12,759 nt of DNA from assembly GCA_938049075.1 (NCBI GenBank), contig CALICZ010000072.1:1-12759 (forward strand), written 5' to 3'. Position 1 is the first letter of the stretch, and every line of letters starts with the position of its first letter. The notes beneath the pieces were generated by a model. It ran no database searches, was not told the origin of the DNA, and saw only the letters and a list, made by a program, of their open reading frames with translations. Positions 5,816 through 12,373 of this stretch are shown here, piece after piece. The position numbers and the translations under genes are program-made. The DNA is from an uncultured Candidatus Saccharibacteria bacterium (lineage in GTDB: Bacteria; Patescibacteriota; Saccharimonadia; Saccharimonadales; Saccharimonadaceae).

Positions 5816-7075
5816 CTACCGCGCTATAATCTTTCGCGCCGCACGCATGAAACGAACCACCTGATGTATGAATGGCCGAGCGATATGTTCATAGCAGCCA
5901 GCGCGTTCCTCCAGCTGACCACCAAAGCCTTTCTTGAAGTGATACACCCCCTCTTGCTCGGGGAAGCCATTGAAGTTTCCGCTTGTGCCGTAGAAGTTAT
6001 AGCGCTGAGCGCCAAGGCTGATGGCACGGCACATTGCTGCGTACTGCAGGGCGTATGAGCCAGAAAATTTGGCATGTTGATCGTCCGACCCACTGAGAAA
6101 ATACACCACCTCGTTATCGCTCGTGTGCATGAATATGGCGGCGGCCAGCGGCAGGACGTCGCCGCTAGCTGCCTGGCGTAGCGCCTCGTAATCTGCCAAG
6201 CGTTTGGATACCGCAGTGAGCTGGTTGTCGAGCTCCTTCACCTGTCCTTGCTTGTCTGGCTCGGTCGCTAGCGCATCGCGCTCGGCTTGCAGGGTATCTT
6301 GCTGGGCGCTGAGGCGGGCTTGGTAGCCAGCAAGGTCGAGCTCGGCAATCAGGAACCACGCCTGCTTACGGTGGAAGGCGCGGAACAATTGCTGATAAAA
6401 TTCCTCGCTGCGTCCTGAGAAGCCACGCCGCGTGCCAGTATCGATTAGCAGCTTCGCAAACGGGGCGAGATCATCCACTGTAGTAATCTCGCGTACCGCC
6501 ACACCATACTTGGTGGCCGCCTTGACGCAGTTGCGCGTCTTGGCGTCGAAGCTCTTGAGTAGTGCCGCATCGTCGTGATAAAGCGAGAGATCTTTGGCAA
6601 AGAACCAGCGCACATAGCGCGCGTTGCGGTCGGTCTGCTGCGGGGGGATAGCGCGGAAGCCTACCTTTTCTAATTGTTGCAGCGCCTTGGTGGCCGTGCC
6701 TGTTACTTCGAGAAGCTGAATGGGGTCACTTCCCTGCCGCAGGATGAGTGGAGGCTGCAGGCGAAGCAGAATACCTTTATGTGCTTCGACATATTTCTTA
6801 AGTTCTGTCAATAATGTACTGAGCACGGCTGGGTTGTGATAATCCACGAGCGGTCCTTGCAAACATTCAAACTCGCTATAGCCCAAGGTGTGCCACTCAT
6901 ATAACACGGCAGTAGCTACCAAGCGATCATCCTCAGTAAACAATCCCAAATAATGTGGCTGCCAGCCCAGCTGTGCCACTCGCTTGGCATTAGCGGCTGA
7001 TTGGACGAAGCTCCCTAGTGGATGTTGCGCAACAAATTGCTCGAGAGTGGATGGATCGATGGACTTGAGCTGCAT
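5816..7075 (-). CDS. FemAB-family peptidoglycan aminoacyltransferase with coiled-coil arm
   Basis: This family transfers amino acids from aminoacyl-tRNA to the stem peptide of lipid-linked peptidoglycan precursors at the inner membrane face. The 419-residue protein has two acetyltransferase-like halves. Characteristic segments are RLQPPL (105-110), YVRWFF (154-159), KTRNCVKAA (179-187), YNFYGTSG (359-366) and YHFKKGFGG (378-386). Residues about 250-302 form a heptad-rich helical hairpin inserted in the second half, as in Staphylococcus aureus FemA, where such an arm is thought to contact tRNA. The start at 7075 is chosen over 7144 because a TGCTATACT promoter lies between them. A second FemAB gene is transcribed divergently. 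Which amino acid is added cannot be told from sequence. Confidence 0.85.
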   Translation of the reverse strand: MQLKSIDPSTLEQFVAQHPLGSFVQSAANAKRVAQLGWQPHYLGLFTEDDRLVATAVLYEWHTLGYSEFECLQGPLVDYHNPAVLSTLLTELKKYVEAHKGILLRLQPPLILRQGSDPIQLLEVTGTATKALQQLEKVGFRAIPPQQTDRNARYVRWFFAKDLSLYHDDAALLKSFDAKTRNCVKAATKYGVAVREITTVDDLAPFAKLLIDTGTRRGFSGRSEEFYQQLFRAFHRKQAWFLIAELDLAGYQARLSAQQDTLQAERDALATEPDKQGQVKELDNQLTAVSKRLADYEALRQAASGDVLPLAAAIFMHTSDNEVVYFLSGSDDQHAKFSGSYALQYAAMCRAISLGAQRYNFYGTSGNFNGFPEQEGVYHFKKGFGGQLEERAGCYEHIARPFIHQVVRFMRAARKIIAR

Positions 7076-7087
7076 AATGATAGCGAT

Positions 7088-7096
7088 AGTATAGCA
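7088..7096 (-). promoter_or_regulatory. extended -10 promoter of the coiled-coil FemAB gene
   Basis: TGCTATACT reads from 7096 to 7088 on the minus strand, 12 nt before the ATG at 7075, so the leader would be about 5 nt. The same nonamer precedes the divergent FemAB gene and lies upstream of valS. Confidence 0.7.
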
Positions 7097-7259
7097 TTTT
7101 TGAGTGGTGAGAGGAAGAGAGCGATGGTAATGAGCGACATACAATTGGTTATAACGAAGGAGTTTAAAGAGATAATACCTTACATCAGACTTATCATTTT
7201 GTTGTGGTGTTCATGAATGTGTTTTTGCAATAATCATCAGTGAAAATCCGCCGCAAAGT

Positions 7260-7268
7260 TGCTATACT
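7260..7268 (+). promoter_or_regulatory. extended -10 promoter of the second FemAB gene
   Basis: TGCTATACT at 7260-7268 ends 6 nt before the ATG at 7275. A weak -35-like GTGAAA lies 17 nt upstream (7240-7245). A leaderless mRNA is expected. The two FemAB promoters are about 165 bp apart and face away from each other. Confidence 0.75.
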
Positions 7269-7274
7269 AATGTT

Positions 7275-8228
7275 ATGAAACATTTTTTACAGACTGAGGC
7301 ATGGGAGGCCTTTCAACAAGCGCAGCAGCGCCATACGGTGCGGCGAGTAGACAAAGGGTGGCAGTATTATGGCATTATTGAGCACGGTCGGCTCAACCAT
7401 CGGTTGTATGTACCCTATGGGCCCGAAGCAGATAATGATGCAGCTCAGGAAGCAGCGCTCAAGGATATCATTGCTACTGGGCGACAATATGGTGCAGATT
7501 TTGTGCGGGTCGACCCCCGAACGACGCGGCTTGAGCAATTGCAAAATCTTGGCTTTCGCAAGGCGAAGAGCCTCCAGCCAGATCGAACGATTATTAATGA
7601 TGTGACGATGGATCACGATGCGATCCTGGCCAACGCCAAACAAGCGGTGCGTTACACCTGGCGCAAAAATCGGAAGGCAGGGGTGCGCTTCCATACCAGT
7701 TATGAGCCAGCAGATATCGAGATTTTTTTTGATATGATTCACGATGTTGCCAAGCGTACTGGCATGCAGCCTCATAGTGATGCCTACTTTCGCCAAATGG
7801 CAGAGGTGCTCTTCCCGCGCAAGGCAGCTGGCCTGATGTATGCCACGCTGGAGGACAAACCGGTTGCAAGCCTTATCTTCTTTAGTGATGGTACGACGAT
7901 GGCCTATGCCCATGCTGCGTCCTACACCGCCCAGCGCAACCTCAGCCCAGCTACAGCACTAGTGGTGTTTGCCCTCTTCTATGCGCACGATACCGGGCAC
8001 AAATTCTTTGACTTTTATGGCATTGCGCCAGATGATGTGCCGAAGGATCACCCCTGGGCGGGCTTCACGCACTTTAAGAAATCATTTGGGGGTACACCAG
8101 TGGACTATATCGGCACCTGGGAAAAACCTCTCCACCCACTGCGCTACCGGCTGTATCACCTCTACCAAGCGCTGTATCAACATGTGCGCAGTCTGCGCCA
8201 AGCATCGTATCGCCGCTCGCATAAGTAG
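7275..8228 (+). CDS. FemAB/FemX-type peptidoglycan aminoacyltransferase, no coiled coil
   Basis: The product has 317 residues and belongs to the FemX-like branch, with two acetyltransferase-like domains and no helical arm. Seen: FVRVDPR (76-82), TIIND (105-109), YTWRKNRKAG (127-136), TGMQPHSDAYF (162-172), FFDFYGIAPDD (244-254) and HPWAGFTHFKKSFGG (259-273). The last two are the strongest family signatures. The basic C-terminus (HLYQALYQHVRSLR onward) may touch membrane or tRNA. It is divergent from another FemAB gene, and the pair probably adds successive cross-bridge residues. That division of labour is inferred from the Fem system of staphylococci. Transcription ends at a terminator just downstream. 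Confidence 0.9.
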   Translation: MKHFLQTEAWEAFQQAQQRHTVRRVDKGWQYYGIIEHGRLNHRLYVPYGPEADNDAAQEAALKDIIATGRQYGADFVRVDPRTTRLEQLQNLGFRKAKSLQPDRTIINDVTMDHDAILANAKQAVRYTWRKNRKAGVRFHTSYEPADIEIFFDMIHDVAKRTGMQPHSDAYFRQMAEVLFPRKAAGLMYATLEDKPVASLIFFSDGTTMAYAHAASYTAQRNLSPATALVVFALFYAHDTGHKFFDFYGIAPDDVPKDHPWAGFTHFKKSFGGTPVDYIGTWEKPLHPLRYRLYHLYQALYQHVRSLRQASYRRSHK

Positions 8229-8251
8229 TTGGTAGAGAGATCACTTAGAAG

Positions 8252-8278
8252 AAGACGCTCTAGTGGGGCGTCTTTTTT
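8252..8278 (+). terminator. rho-independent terminator of the second FemAB gene
   Basis: AAGACGC (8252-8258) and GCGTCTT (8268-8274) form a perfect 7-bp stem with a 9-nt loop. It continues into a run of six Ts (8273-8278), 24 nt after the TAG stop. Confidence 0.9.
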
Positions 8279-8377
8279 ATTTCCTCTGCCCTACTCTACA
8301 GACGTGACTTCAGATGGATGATGATATGAGATCCATATGATGATGTGGGGCTATAGAACTTGATAAAGTTCCACGCA

Positions 8378-8393
8378 TTATTCACGTGAAATG
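8378..8393. promoter_or_regulatory. parS-like site 1 (perfect 10-bp palindrome TTCACGTGAA)
   Basis: The perfect palindrome TTCACGTGAA lies at 8381-8390. The 16-mer around it matches the ParB site consensus TGTTTCACGTGAAACA at 12 of 16 positions. It could be a chromosome-partition site or the operator of an unknown dimeric regulator. Confidence 0.45.
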
Positions 8394-8536
8394 AGGATAT
8401 GTAGAGATGAAAAATTGGGCTATCACTTCCCTATCGCAGTTCAATTTTGGTTGCAACTATGATAAACGCAATTTATTTTCATCTCTGATTTATTATTCAT
8501 ACCTCCCTTTTGCATTGTATGAAGCGCGTCGATGAA

Positions 8537-8559
8537 TGCAGCATGATGGTATGCTTGCA
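8537..8559. repeat. hairpin in the gene-free region
   Basis: TGCAGCAT (8537-8544) pairs with ATGC-T-TGCA (8551-8559), giving an 8-bp stem with one bulged T and a 6-nt loop. No T-run follows. It may be part of a structured RNA or of a DNA element. Confidence 0.45.
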
Positions 8560-8604
8560 GACATTTGCAGTGCAAAGACTTCTGCTGTTTTTCTGGTAAG
8601 TCTG

Positions 8605-8631
8605 CTCATTCTTCATGCTCTACTGAATGAG
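8605..8631. repeat. second hairpin in the gene-free region
   Basis: CTCATTC (8605-8611) and GAATGAG (8625-8631) form a perfect 7-bp stem with a 13-nt loop, 45 nt after the previous hairpin. No poly-T follows, so it is not an obvious terminator. Confidence 0.45.
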
Positions 8632-8676
8632 AAGTAAAACCTTAATTGCTTTAGTTACAGGCCGTCACACATCACA

Positions 8677-8692
8677 TCTTCCACGTGAAAAC
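8677..8692. promoter_or_regulatory. parS-like site 2
   Basis: This 16-mer has the core CCACGTGAAA and matches the Bacillus subtilis-type parS sequence TGTTCCACGTGAAACA at 13 of 16 positions. It lies about 300 bp from site 1 and about 215 bp from site 3. Confidence 0.45.
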
Positions 8693-8832
8693 TAACAATG
8701 GGAAACTATCAGAACAAATGACTACTCGATAGCGACTAACTTGCAAAGCGAGAAACAAATCATATCATCTTAATCAGCTGTGTCTTAGCCTCACACTAAC
8801 CTCTGTCACCTCTGCCATTGTGCCGCCAAACA

Positions 8833-8841
8833 TGCTATACT
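8833..8841 (+). promoter_or_regulatory. extended -10 box, probable valS promoter
   Basis: TGCTATACT at 8833-8841 is identical to the promoter nonamers of both FemAB genes. Transcription would start near 8848, giving valS a leader of about 117 nt. The leader would contain parS-like site 3. A weaker box (TAATCT, 8942-8947) close to the gene could give a short leader instead. Confidence 0.5.
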
Positions 8842-8892
8842 AGGTAGCTGAAGTTGCACCAAAAAATCGGCCTGGCAGATGCTGCACACATA

Positions 8893-8908
8893 TTTTTCAC
8901 GTGAAGTA
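8893..8908. promoter_or_regulatory. parS-like site 3, between valS promoter and gene
   Basis: TTCACGTGAA is perfect at 8896-8905. The 16-mer matches TGTTTCACGTGAAACA at 13 of 16 positions. A degenerate relative, TTTTCGTGTGAAAA, follows at 8921-8934 (about 10 of 16 to the consensus). The position downstream of the promoter box means a bound protein could also affect valS expression. Confidence 0.45.
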
Positions 8909-8949
8909 TTGACCGCGCCGTTTTCGTGTGAAAAGTATCAATAATCTGT

Positions 8950-8956
8950 AAGGAAG
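8950..8956 (+). promoter_or_regulatory. ribosome binding site of valS
   Basis: AAGGAAG at 8950-8956 lies 8 nt before the ATG at 8965. valS is therefore one of the few operon-leading genes here with a Shine-Dalgarno, which agrees with it having a real 5' leader. Confidence 0.6.
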
Positions 8957-8964
8957 CCACCGCC

Positions 8965-11514
8965 ATGAAACTTGCCAAGACCTACAACCCTAACGAATAC
9001 GAGCCAAATATCTACGCTATGTGGGAGAGTGCTGGCGTGTTTCGACCGAGAGGAGAGGGCACACCGTATAGCATCGTGATGCCGCCGCCCAATGCCAATG
9101 GCAACCTGCACGTCGGGCATGCGCTAGGCTCGGCCTTGCAAGATATCTTGGTGCGCTACCACCGGATGAAGGGCGACGATGCAGTGTTTATCCCTGGGGC
9201 AGACCACGCCGGCTTCGAGACGTGGGTGGTGTACGAGCGCGAGCTCGAGAAGCAGGGCAAGACACGCTTCGACTACTCGCGCGACGAGCTGTATGCACAG
9301 GTGTGGGACTTTGTCGATAAAAAGCGGGGCGATATGGAGCTCCAGCTGCGCGCTCTTGGTGTTGGGGCCGACTGGGAAGATATGGTCTTTACGCTTGACC
9401 CCAAGGTGGTGGAGACGGTTTATAGTACCTTCAATAAGCTGTGGCAGGATGGGCTGATCTACCGCGGTGAGCGGATCGTCAACTACTGTACCAAGCACCA
9501 GACCAGCTTTGCCGACATCGAGGTAGTGCACAAGACGGAGAAGTCTAAGCTGTGGCGCATTGCCTACCCGCTGCTTGATCATATTGGTGAGATTATCGTC
9601 GCTACCACTCGGCCCGAGACACTGCTGGGTGATACCGCCATCGCTGTCAACCCGGCAGATGAACGCTACAAGAAATTAATCGGCACCAAGGCGCTGCTGC
9701 CGCTGGTGGGACGTGAGATCCCGATTATTGCTGACGAATATGTCGATGCGTCATATGGTACTGGTGCAGTCAAGATTACGCCAGCTCACGACCCAAATGA
9801 TTTCGAGATGGGGCAGCGACATGGGCTGCCGGTGGAGCAGGTAATTGGCTTTGATGGACGAATGACGAATGTGCCCGCACCATTTGATGGTCTCACCACG
9901 ACGGAGGCACGCCAGCGGGTGCTGGAGGCGCTGGAGCGCGAAGAGCTGCGCCGTGGCGAGGAGGAGCTGGAGCACTCGGTGGGGCACTGCTACAAGTGCG
10001 ATACTGTCATCGAGCCGATGGTCAAGGAGCAGTGGTTTATCTCGATGCGGCCCTTGGCGGATGCAGCGATTGCTGCTATTGAGCGTGGCGATGTGACCTT
10101 CACTCCCGCTAACAAAGGCGAAGTCGTCATCAAATACCTGCGTGAGATCAAAGACTGGAATGTGAGTCGGCAGATCCCGTGGGGCATACCCATCCCAGCC
10201 TTCCAGAACACGACCGATCCAAGCGACTGGATCTTCAACACGAATGTCAACGAAAAGGAGATAGTTGTAAATGACACAACATATCGCCGGGAGGAAGATA
10301 CGCTCGATACCTGGTTTAGTAGTGGCCAGTGGCCGTTCATCACCACCGACTATTTGCAGGATGGGTTGCTGGCAAAATTCTACCCCAATGCGGTGATGGA
10401 GACGGCGGGGGATATCCTCTTCTTCTGGGTGGCGCGGATGATGATGCTTGGCCTGTACTGCACGGGGCAGGTGCCATTCCGCCATGTGTATCTGCATGGG
10501 TTGGTGCTGGATGAGCATGGGCAGAAGATGAGTAAGAGTAAGGGGAATGTAATTAACCCGATGGAGGCGATTAGCCAGTACGGCTCGGACGCACTGCGCA
10601 TGGGGATTATCGCCAGCCGCTCAGCCGCTCAGCCGCAAGCCTTTAATACTGGCAAGGTGGTGGCAGCGCGCAATTTCTGCAATAAACTGTGGAACATTGC
10701 TCGCTTCATTGAGGCGCAAGTGGGGGACACGCAACCGGTGCACGTGCCAACGCCGCAATCGATGGCTGATCATTGGATCATCCGCCAGCTGAGCCGGGCA
10801 GGGGAGACGATGGAGCAGCAGCTGGCGCAGTATCGCTTTGCTGAGGCGGCAGAAACCCTCTACCACACGGTGTGGGATGATGTGGCCGATTGGTATATCG
10901 AGGCCGCCAAGGTGGAGCAGCACGCTGATATGCTGGTGTGGGTGCTCGATACATGCCTGCGCTTGGCTCACCCGTTTGCACCATTTGTGACAGAGACAAT
11001 TTGGCAAAGCCTGAGCTGGCATAACGACCTCCTGGCGGCAGCGCGATATCCGCAGGCTGAGAAATACAATGAGCTGCAAGCGGCTGAGTTTGGCCGGCTC
11101 AAGCGGCTCGTGGCCGAAGCGCGCTATGTAACGAGTGAGCTGCCGGGCAATGAACGCTACACACTGCTCTATATGGATGATGCGCTGGTAGCGGATAATG
11201 CTGAGCTGGTGCGGCGCTTGGCTGGTCTGGCGGCAGTGGAGCATACTGATGTAGCACGTGGGCTGCGTCTGGCTGCTAGCGGCCGCGATGCTTGGCTCGA
11301 CGTAAGCGACAAGACACTCTATGAGCACCAGACGAACCTCGAGAAGCGTTTAGTTGCAGCACGCAATGACGCCGCCAAGCTGGAGGCACGCCTAGCAAAC
11401 GAACGTTACACCAGCCAAGCACCCGCTCATTTGGTGGAAGAATCACGCCAGCAGCTGGCAAGCAAGCAGGCGTTGATCGAGCGGCTAGTGCAGGAGCTGC
11501 AGGTGATCGAATAG
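8965..11514 (+). CDS. valS: valyl-tRNA synthetase
   Basis: This is a cytoplasmic class Ia enzyme that charges tRNA-Val. The 849-residue protein opens with YNPNEYEPNIYAMWESAGVF and PPPNANGNLHVGHALG, with the HIGH-type motif HVGH at 49-52. The editing domain begins with TTRPETLLGDTAIAV (from about 214) and includes YGTGAVKITPAHDPND. It is followed by the RQIPWGIPIPAF segment and the LDTWFSSGQWP motif. KMSKS is intact at 521-525 (KMSKSKGN). The C-terminal 65 residues form the coiled-coil arm that grips tRNA in ValRS. It is shorter than Escherichia coli ValRS (951). It stands alone as a transcription unit, with its own upstream region and a strong terminator. The ATG at 8965 is supported by AAGGAAG and by the family N-terminus. 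Confidence 0.98.
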   Translation: MKLAKTYNPNEYEPNIYAMWESAGVFRPRGEGTPYSIVMPPPNANGNLHVGHALGSALQDILVRYHRMKGDDAVFIPGADHAGFETWVVYERELEKQGKTRFDYSRDELYAQVWDFVDKKRGDMELQLRALGVGADWEDMVFTLDPKVVETVYSTFNKLWQDGLIYRGERIVNYCTKHQTSFADIEVVHKTEKSKLWRIAYPLLDHIGEIIVATTRPETLLGDTAIAVNPADERYKKLIGTKALLPLVGREIPIIADEYVDASYGTGAVKITPAHDPNDFEMGQRHGLPVEQVIGFDGRMTNVPAPFDGLTTTEARQRVLEALEREELRRGEEELEHSVGHCYKCDTVIEPMVKEQWFISMRPLADAAIAAIERGDVTFTPANKGEVVIKYLREIKDWNVSRQIPWGIPIPAFQNTTDPSDWIFNTNVNEKEIVVNDTTYRREEDTLDTWFSSGQWPFITTDYLQDGLLAKFYPNAVMETAGDILFFWVARMMMLGLYCTGQVPFRHVYLHGLVLDEHGQKMSKSKGNVINPMEAISQYGSDALRMGIIASRSAAQPQAFNTGKVVAARNFCNKLWNIARFIEAQVGDTQPVHVPTPQSMADHWIIRQLSRAGETMEQQLAQYRFAEAAETLYHTVWDDVADWYIEAAKVEQHADMLVWVLDTCLRLAHPFAPFVTETIWQSLSWHNDLLAAARYPQAEKYNELQAAEFGRLKRLVAEARYVTSELPGNERYTLLYMDDALVADNAELVRRLAGLAAVEHTDVARGLRLAASGRDAWLDVSDKTLYEHQTNLEKRLVAARNDAAKLEARLANERYTSQAPAHLVEESRQQLASKQALIERLVQELQVIE

Positions 11515-11550
11515 CAGTACTGCAAATTTAATAACTTGTGCTAATAGAGG

Positions 11551-11583
11551 AGGCTACCGTCGATGTGAGATGGTAGCCTTTTT
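11551..11583 (+). terminator. rho-independent terminator of valS
   Basis: AGGCTACC (11551-11558) and GGTAGCCT (11572-11579) form a perfect 8-bp stem with a 13-nt loop, followed by five Ts (11579-11583). It lies 36 nt past the valS stop. Confidence 0.92.
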
Positions 11584-11998
11584 GACAAGTAGAGATATTG
11601 AGAATGTTGATTTAATCTCTCGGGCTCTAAATGACAAACAGGGTACTTAGTAGGGGAAGGAAGCGCGAGCACAGACAAAGGGGTTATTGTGATGATGAGC
11701 TATATTAACCTGAAGCTGAAAAATCTCACCGCATCACAAATCTGTTCCTATCGTTCTTTTTCTGAGGCTTGTGGTGAGTGAGGCTTACGAAGAGGGTTCA
11801 TCGCATGGATTTATATAAGCATACATATGCTGCAACAAACAGCTTTCATACCGCATTTAAGCGAGATGATAGGGAAGAGAGTCAATGAAGAAAAGGAGAA
11901 CTCCTATATCTACACGAAACATACTTGACAGGAAAGAAACATCCTGCTACCATGAATATGAACAAAAATAGAACTAACGATAGTCACTAATACACACA
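11584..11998. other. gene-free region between valS and the His-rich membrane protein gene
   Basis: About 415 bp, AT-rich, without a convincing gene. Short frames at 11691-11780 (29 codons, ending in TGA) and 11885-11971 (28 codons, Lys/Arg-rich) lack ribosome binding sites, and the second runs through the promoter at 11925-11953. No CACGTG palindrome, tRNA or long repeat was seen. The only supported element is that promoter. Confidence 0.5.
11925..11953 (+). promoter_or_regulatory. sigma70-type promoter of the His-rich membrane protein gene
   Basis: TTGACA (11925-11930) is a perfect -35. A 17-nt spacer, ending in TGC, leads to TACCAT (11948-11953), a 4-of-6 match to the -10 consensus. Transcription would start near 11960, giving a leader of about 39 nt without a Shine-Dalgarno. 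A 10-codon frame (ATG 11958 to TAA 11990) lies at the start of the transcript and ends 8 nt before the gene. Confidence 0.7.
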
Positions 11999-12373
11999 AT
12001 GAAACACAAACACCACACTACTTTATACAAAACCATTCTCGCGCAGGCGGCTGTGGCGGTCTTTAGCCTGGCGACTGCACTGGGGGTATTCTTGCACGAT
12101 GGGCAATTTGACAAGATTGCCACTGCACTCCTCACGCTTGAGCCTGGCACTCTGCACAGCCGTGGGATACAGGGATCGGCGGAGTCCGATAAGCTAACAA
12201 CCGACCCACACGTCCATCCGCATCATGCGTCGCTGGGGCATAAGGCGGCGCATCACGGGCAACACCACACGCCAGGCGTGCCACCGCGCGATGATGAATA
12301 TAGATATCTGGCGCATAAGCAGCGGGGAACGCGTCACGCTTTTGATAATCAGTTTTTGCCAATTGTTGGTTAA
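11999..12373 (+). CDS. small histidine-rich membrane-anchored protein (unknown function)
   Basis: The product has 124 residues. A basic N-terminus (MKHKHHTTLYK) is followed by one hydrophobic segment, about residues 12-32, so the remaining 90 residues should lie outside the membrane. No clear signal-peptidase site was seen, so it is probably an anchor. The exposed part contains a His cluster (nine His within about 24 residues, around 70-93; for example HVHPHH and HHGQHH), which suggests metal binding. The C-terminal part is polar and ends in FLPIVG. I recognise no family. The gene has its own promoter but no Shine-Dalgarno. Its TAA directly abuts the TAG of convergent rlmH with no base between. 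Confidence 0.7.
   Translation: MKHKHHTTLYKTILAQAAVAVFSLATALGVFLHDGQFDKIATALLTLEPGTLHSRGIQGSAESDKLTTDPHVHPHHASLGHKAAHHGQHHTPGVPPRDDEYRYLAHKQRGTRHAFDNQFLPIVG

Larger units (their letters stand above)
8279..8964. other. long gene-free region upstream of valS with CACGTG sites and hairpins
   Basis: About 690 bp contain no credible coding frame on either strand. The region is clearly AT-richer than the flanking genes. It holds three good and one degenerate palindrome centred on CACGTG, two hairpins near 8537-8631, a TGCTATACT promoter box at 8833-8841 and the valS ribosome binding site. No tRNA, T-box, RNase P, tmRNA or SRP RNA signature was recognised. It may be a partition or regulatory locus, may encode an unrecognised small RNA, or may be the valS control region. 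Confidence 0.6.

Noticed and set aside
8378..8386. TTATTCACG as a DnaA box suggesting a replication origin
   Set aside because: It matches TTATCCACA at only 7 of 9 positions, stands alone, and overlaps the CACGTG palindrome. No cluster of DnaA boxes or AT-rich unwinding repeats was seen.
8842..8964. T-box riboswitch controlling valS
   Set aside because: The GACCGCG string at 8911 recalls the end of the T-box motif, but the rest of the conserved T-box, a specifier loop and a terminator/antiterminator pair are missing.
9751..10518. Long antisense frame (255 codons) inside valS
   Set aside because: It is a shadow of the valS coding frame on the other strand, with no promoter or ribosome site and a composition unlike a real protein. 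The same applies to 10621-11328, 7287-7913 and 2500-3042.
10739..10746. CACGTG inside valS as another parS-like site
   Set aside because: The flanks do not match parS. The CACGTG at about 11257 is also within coding sequence with unrelated flanks.
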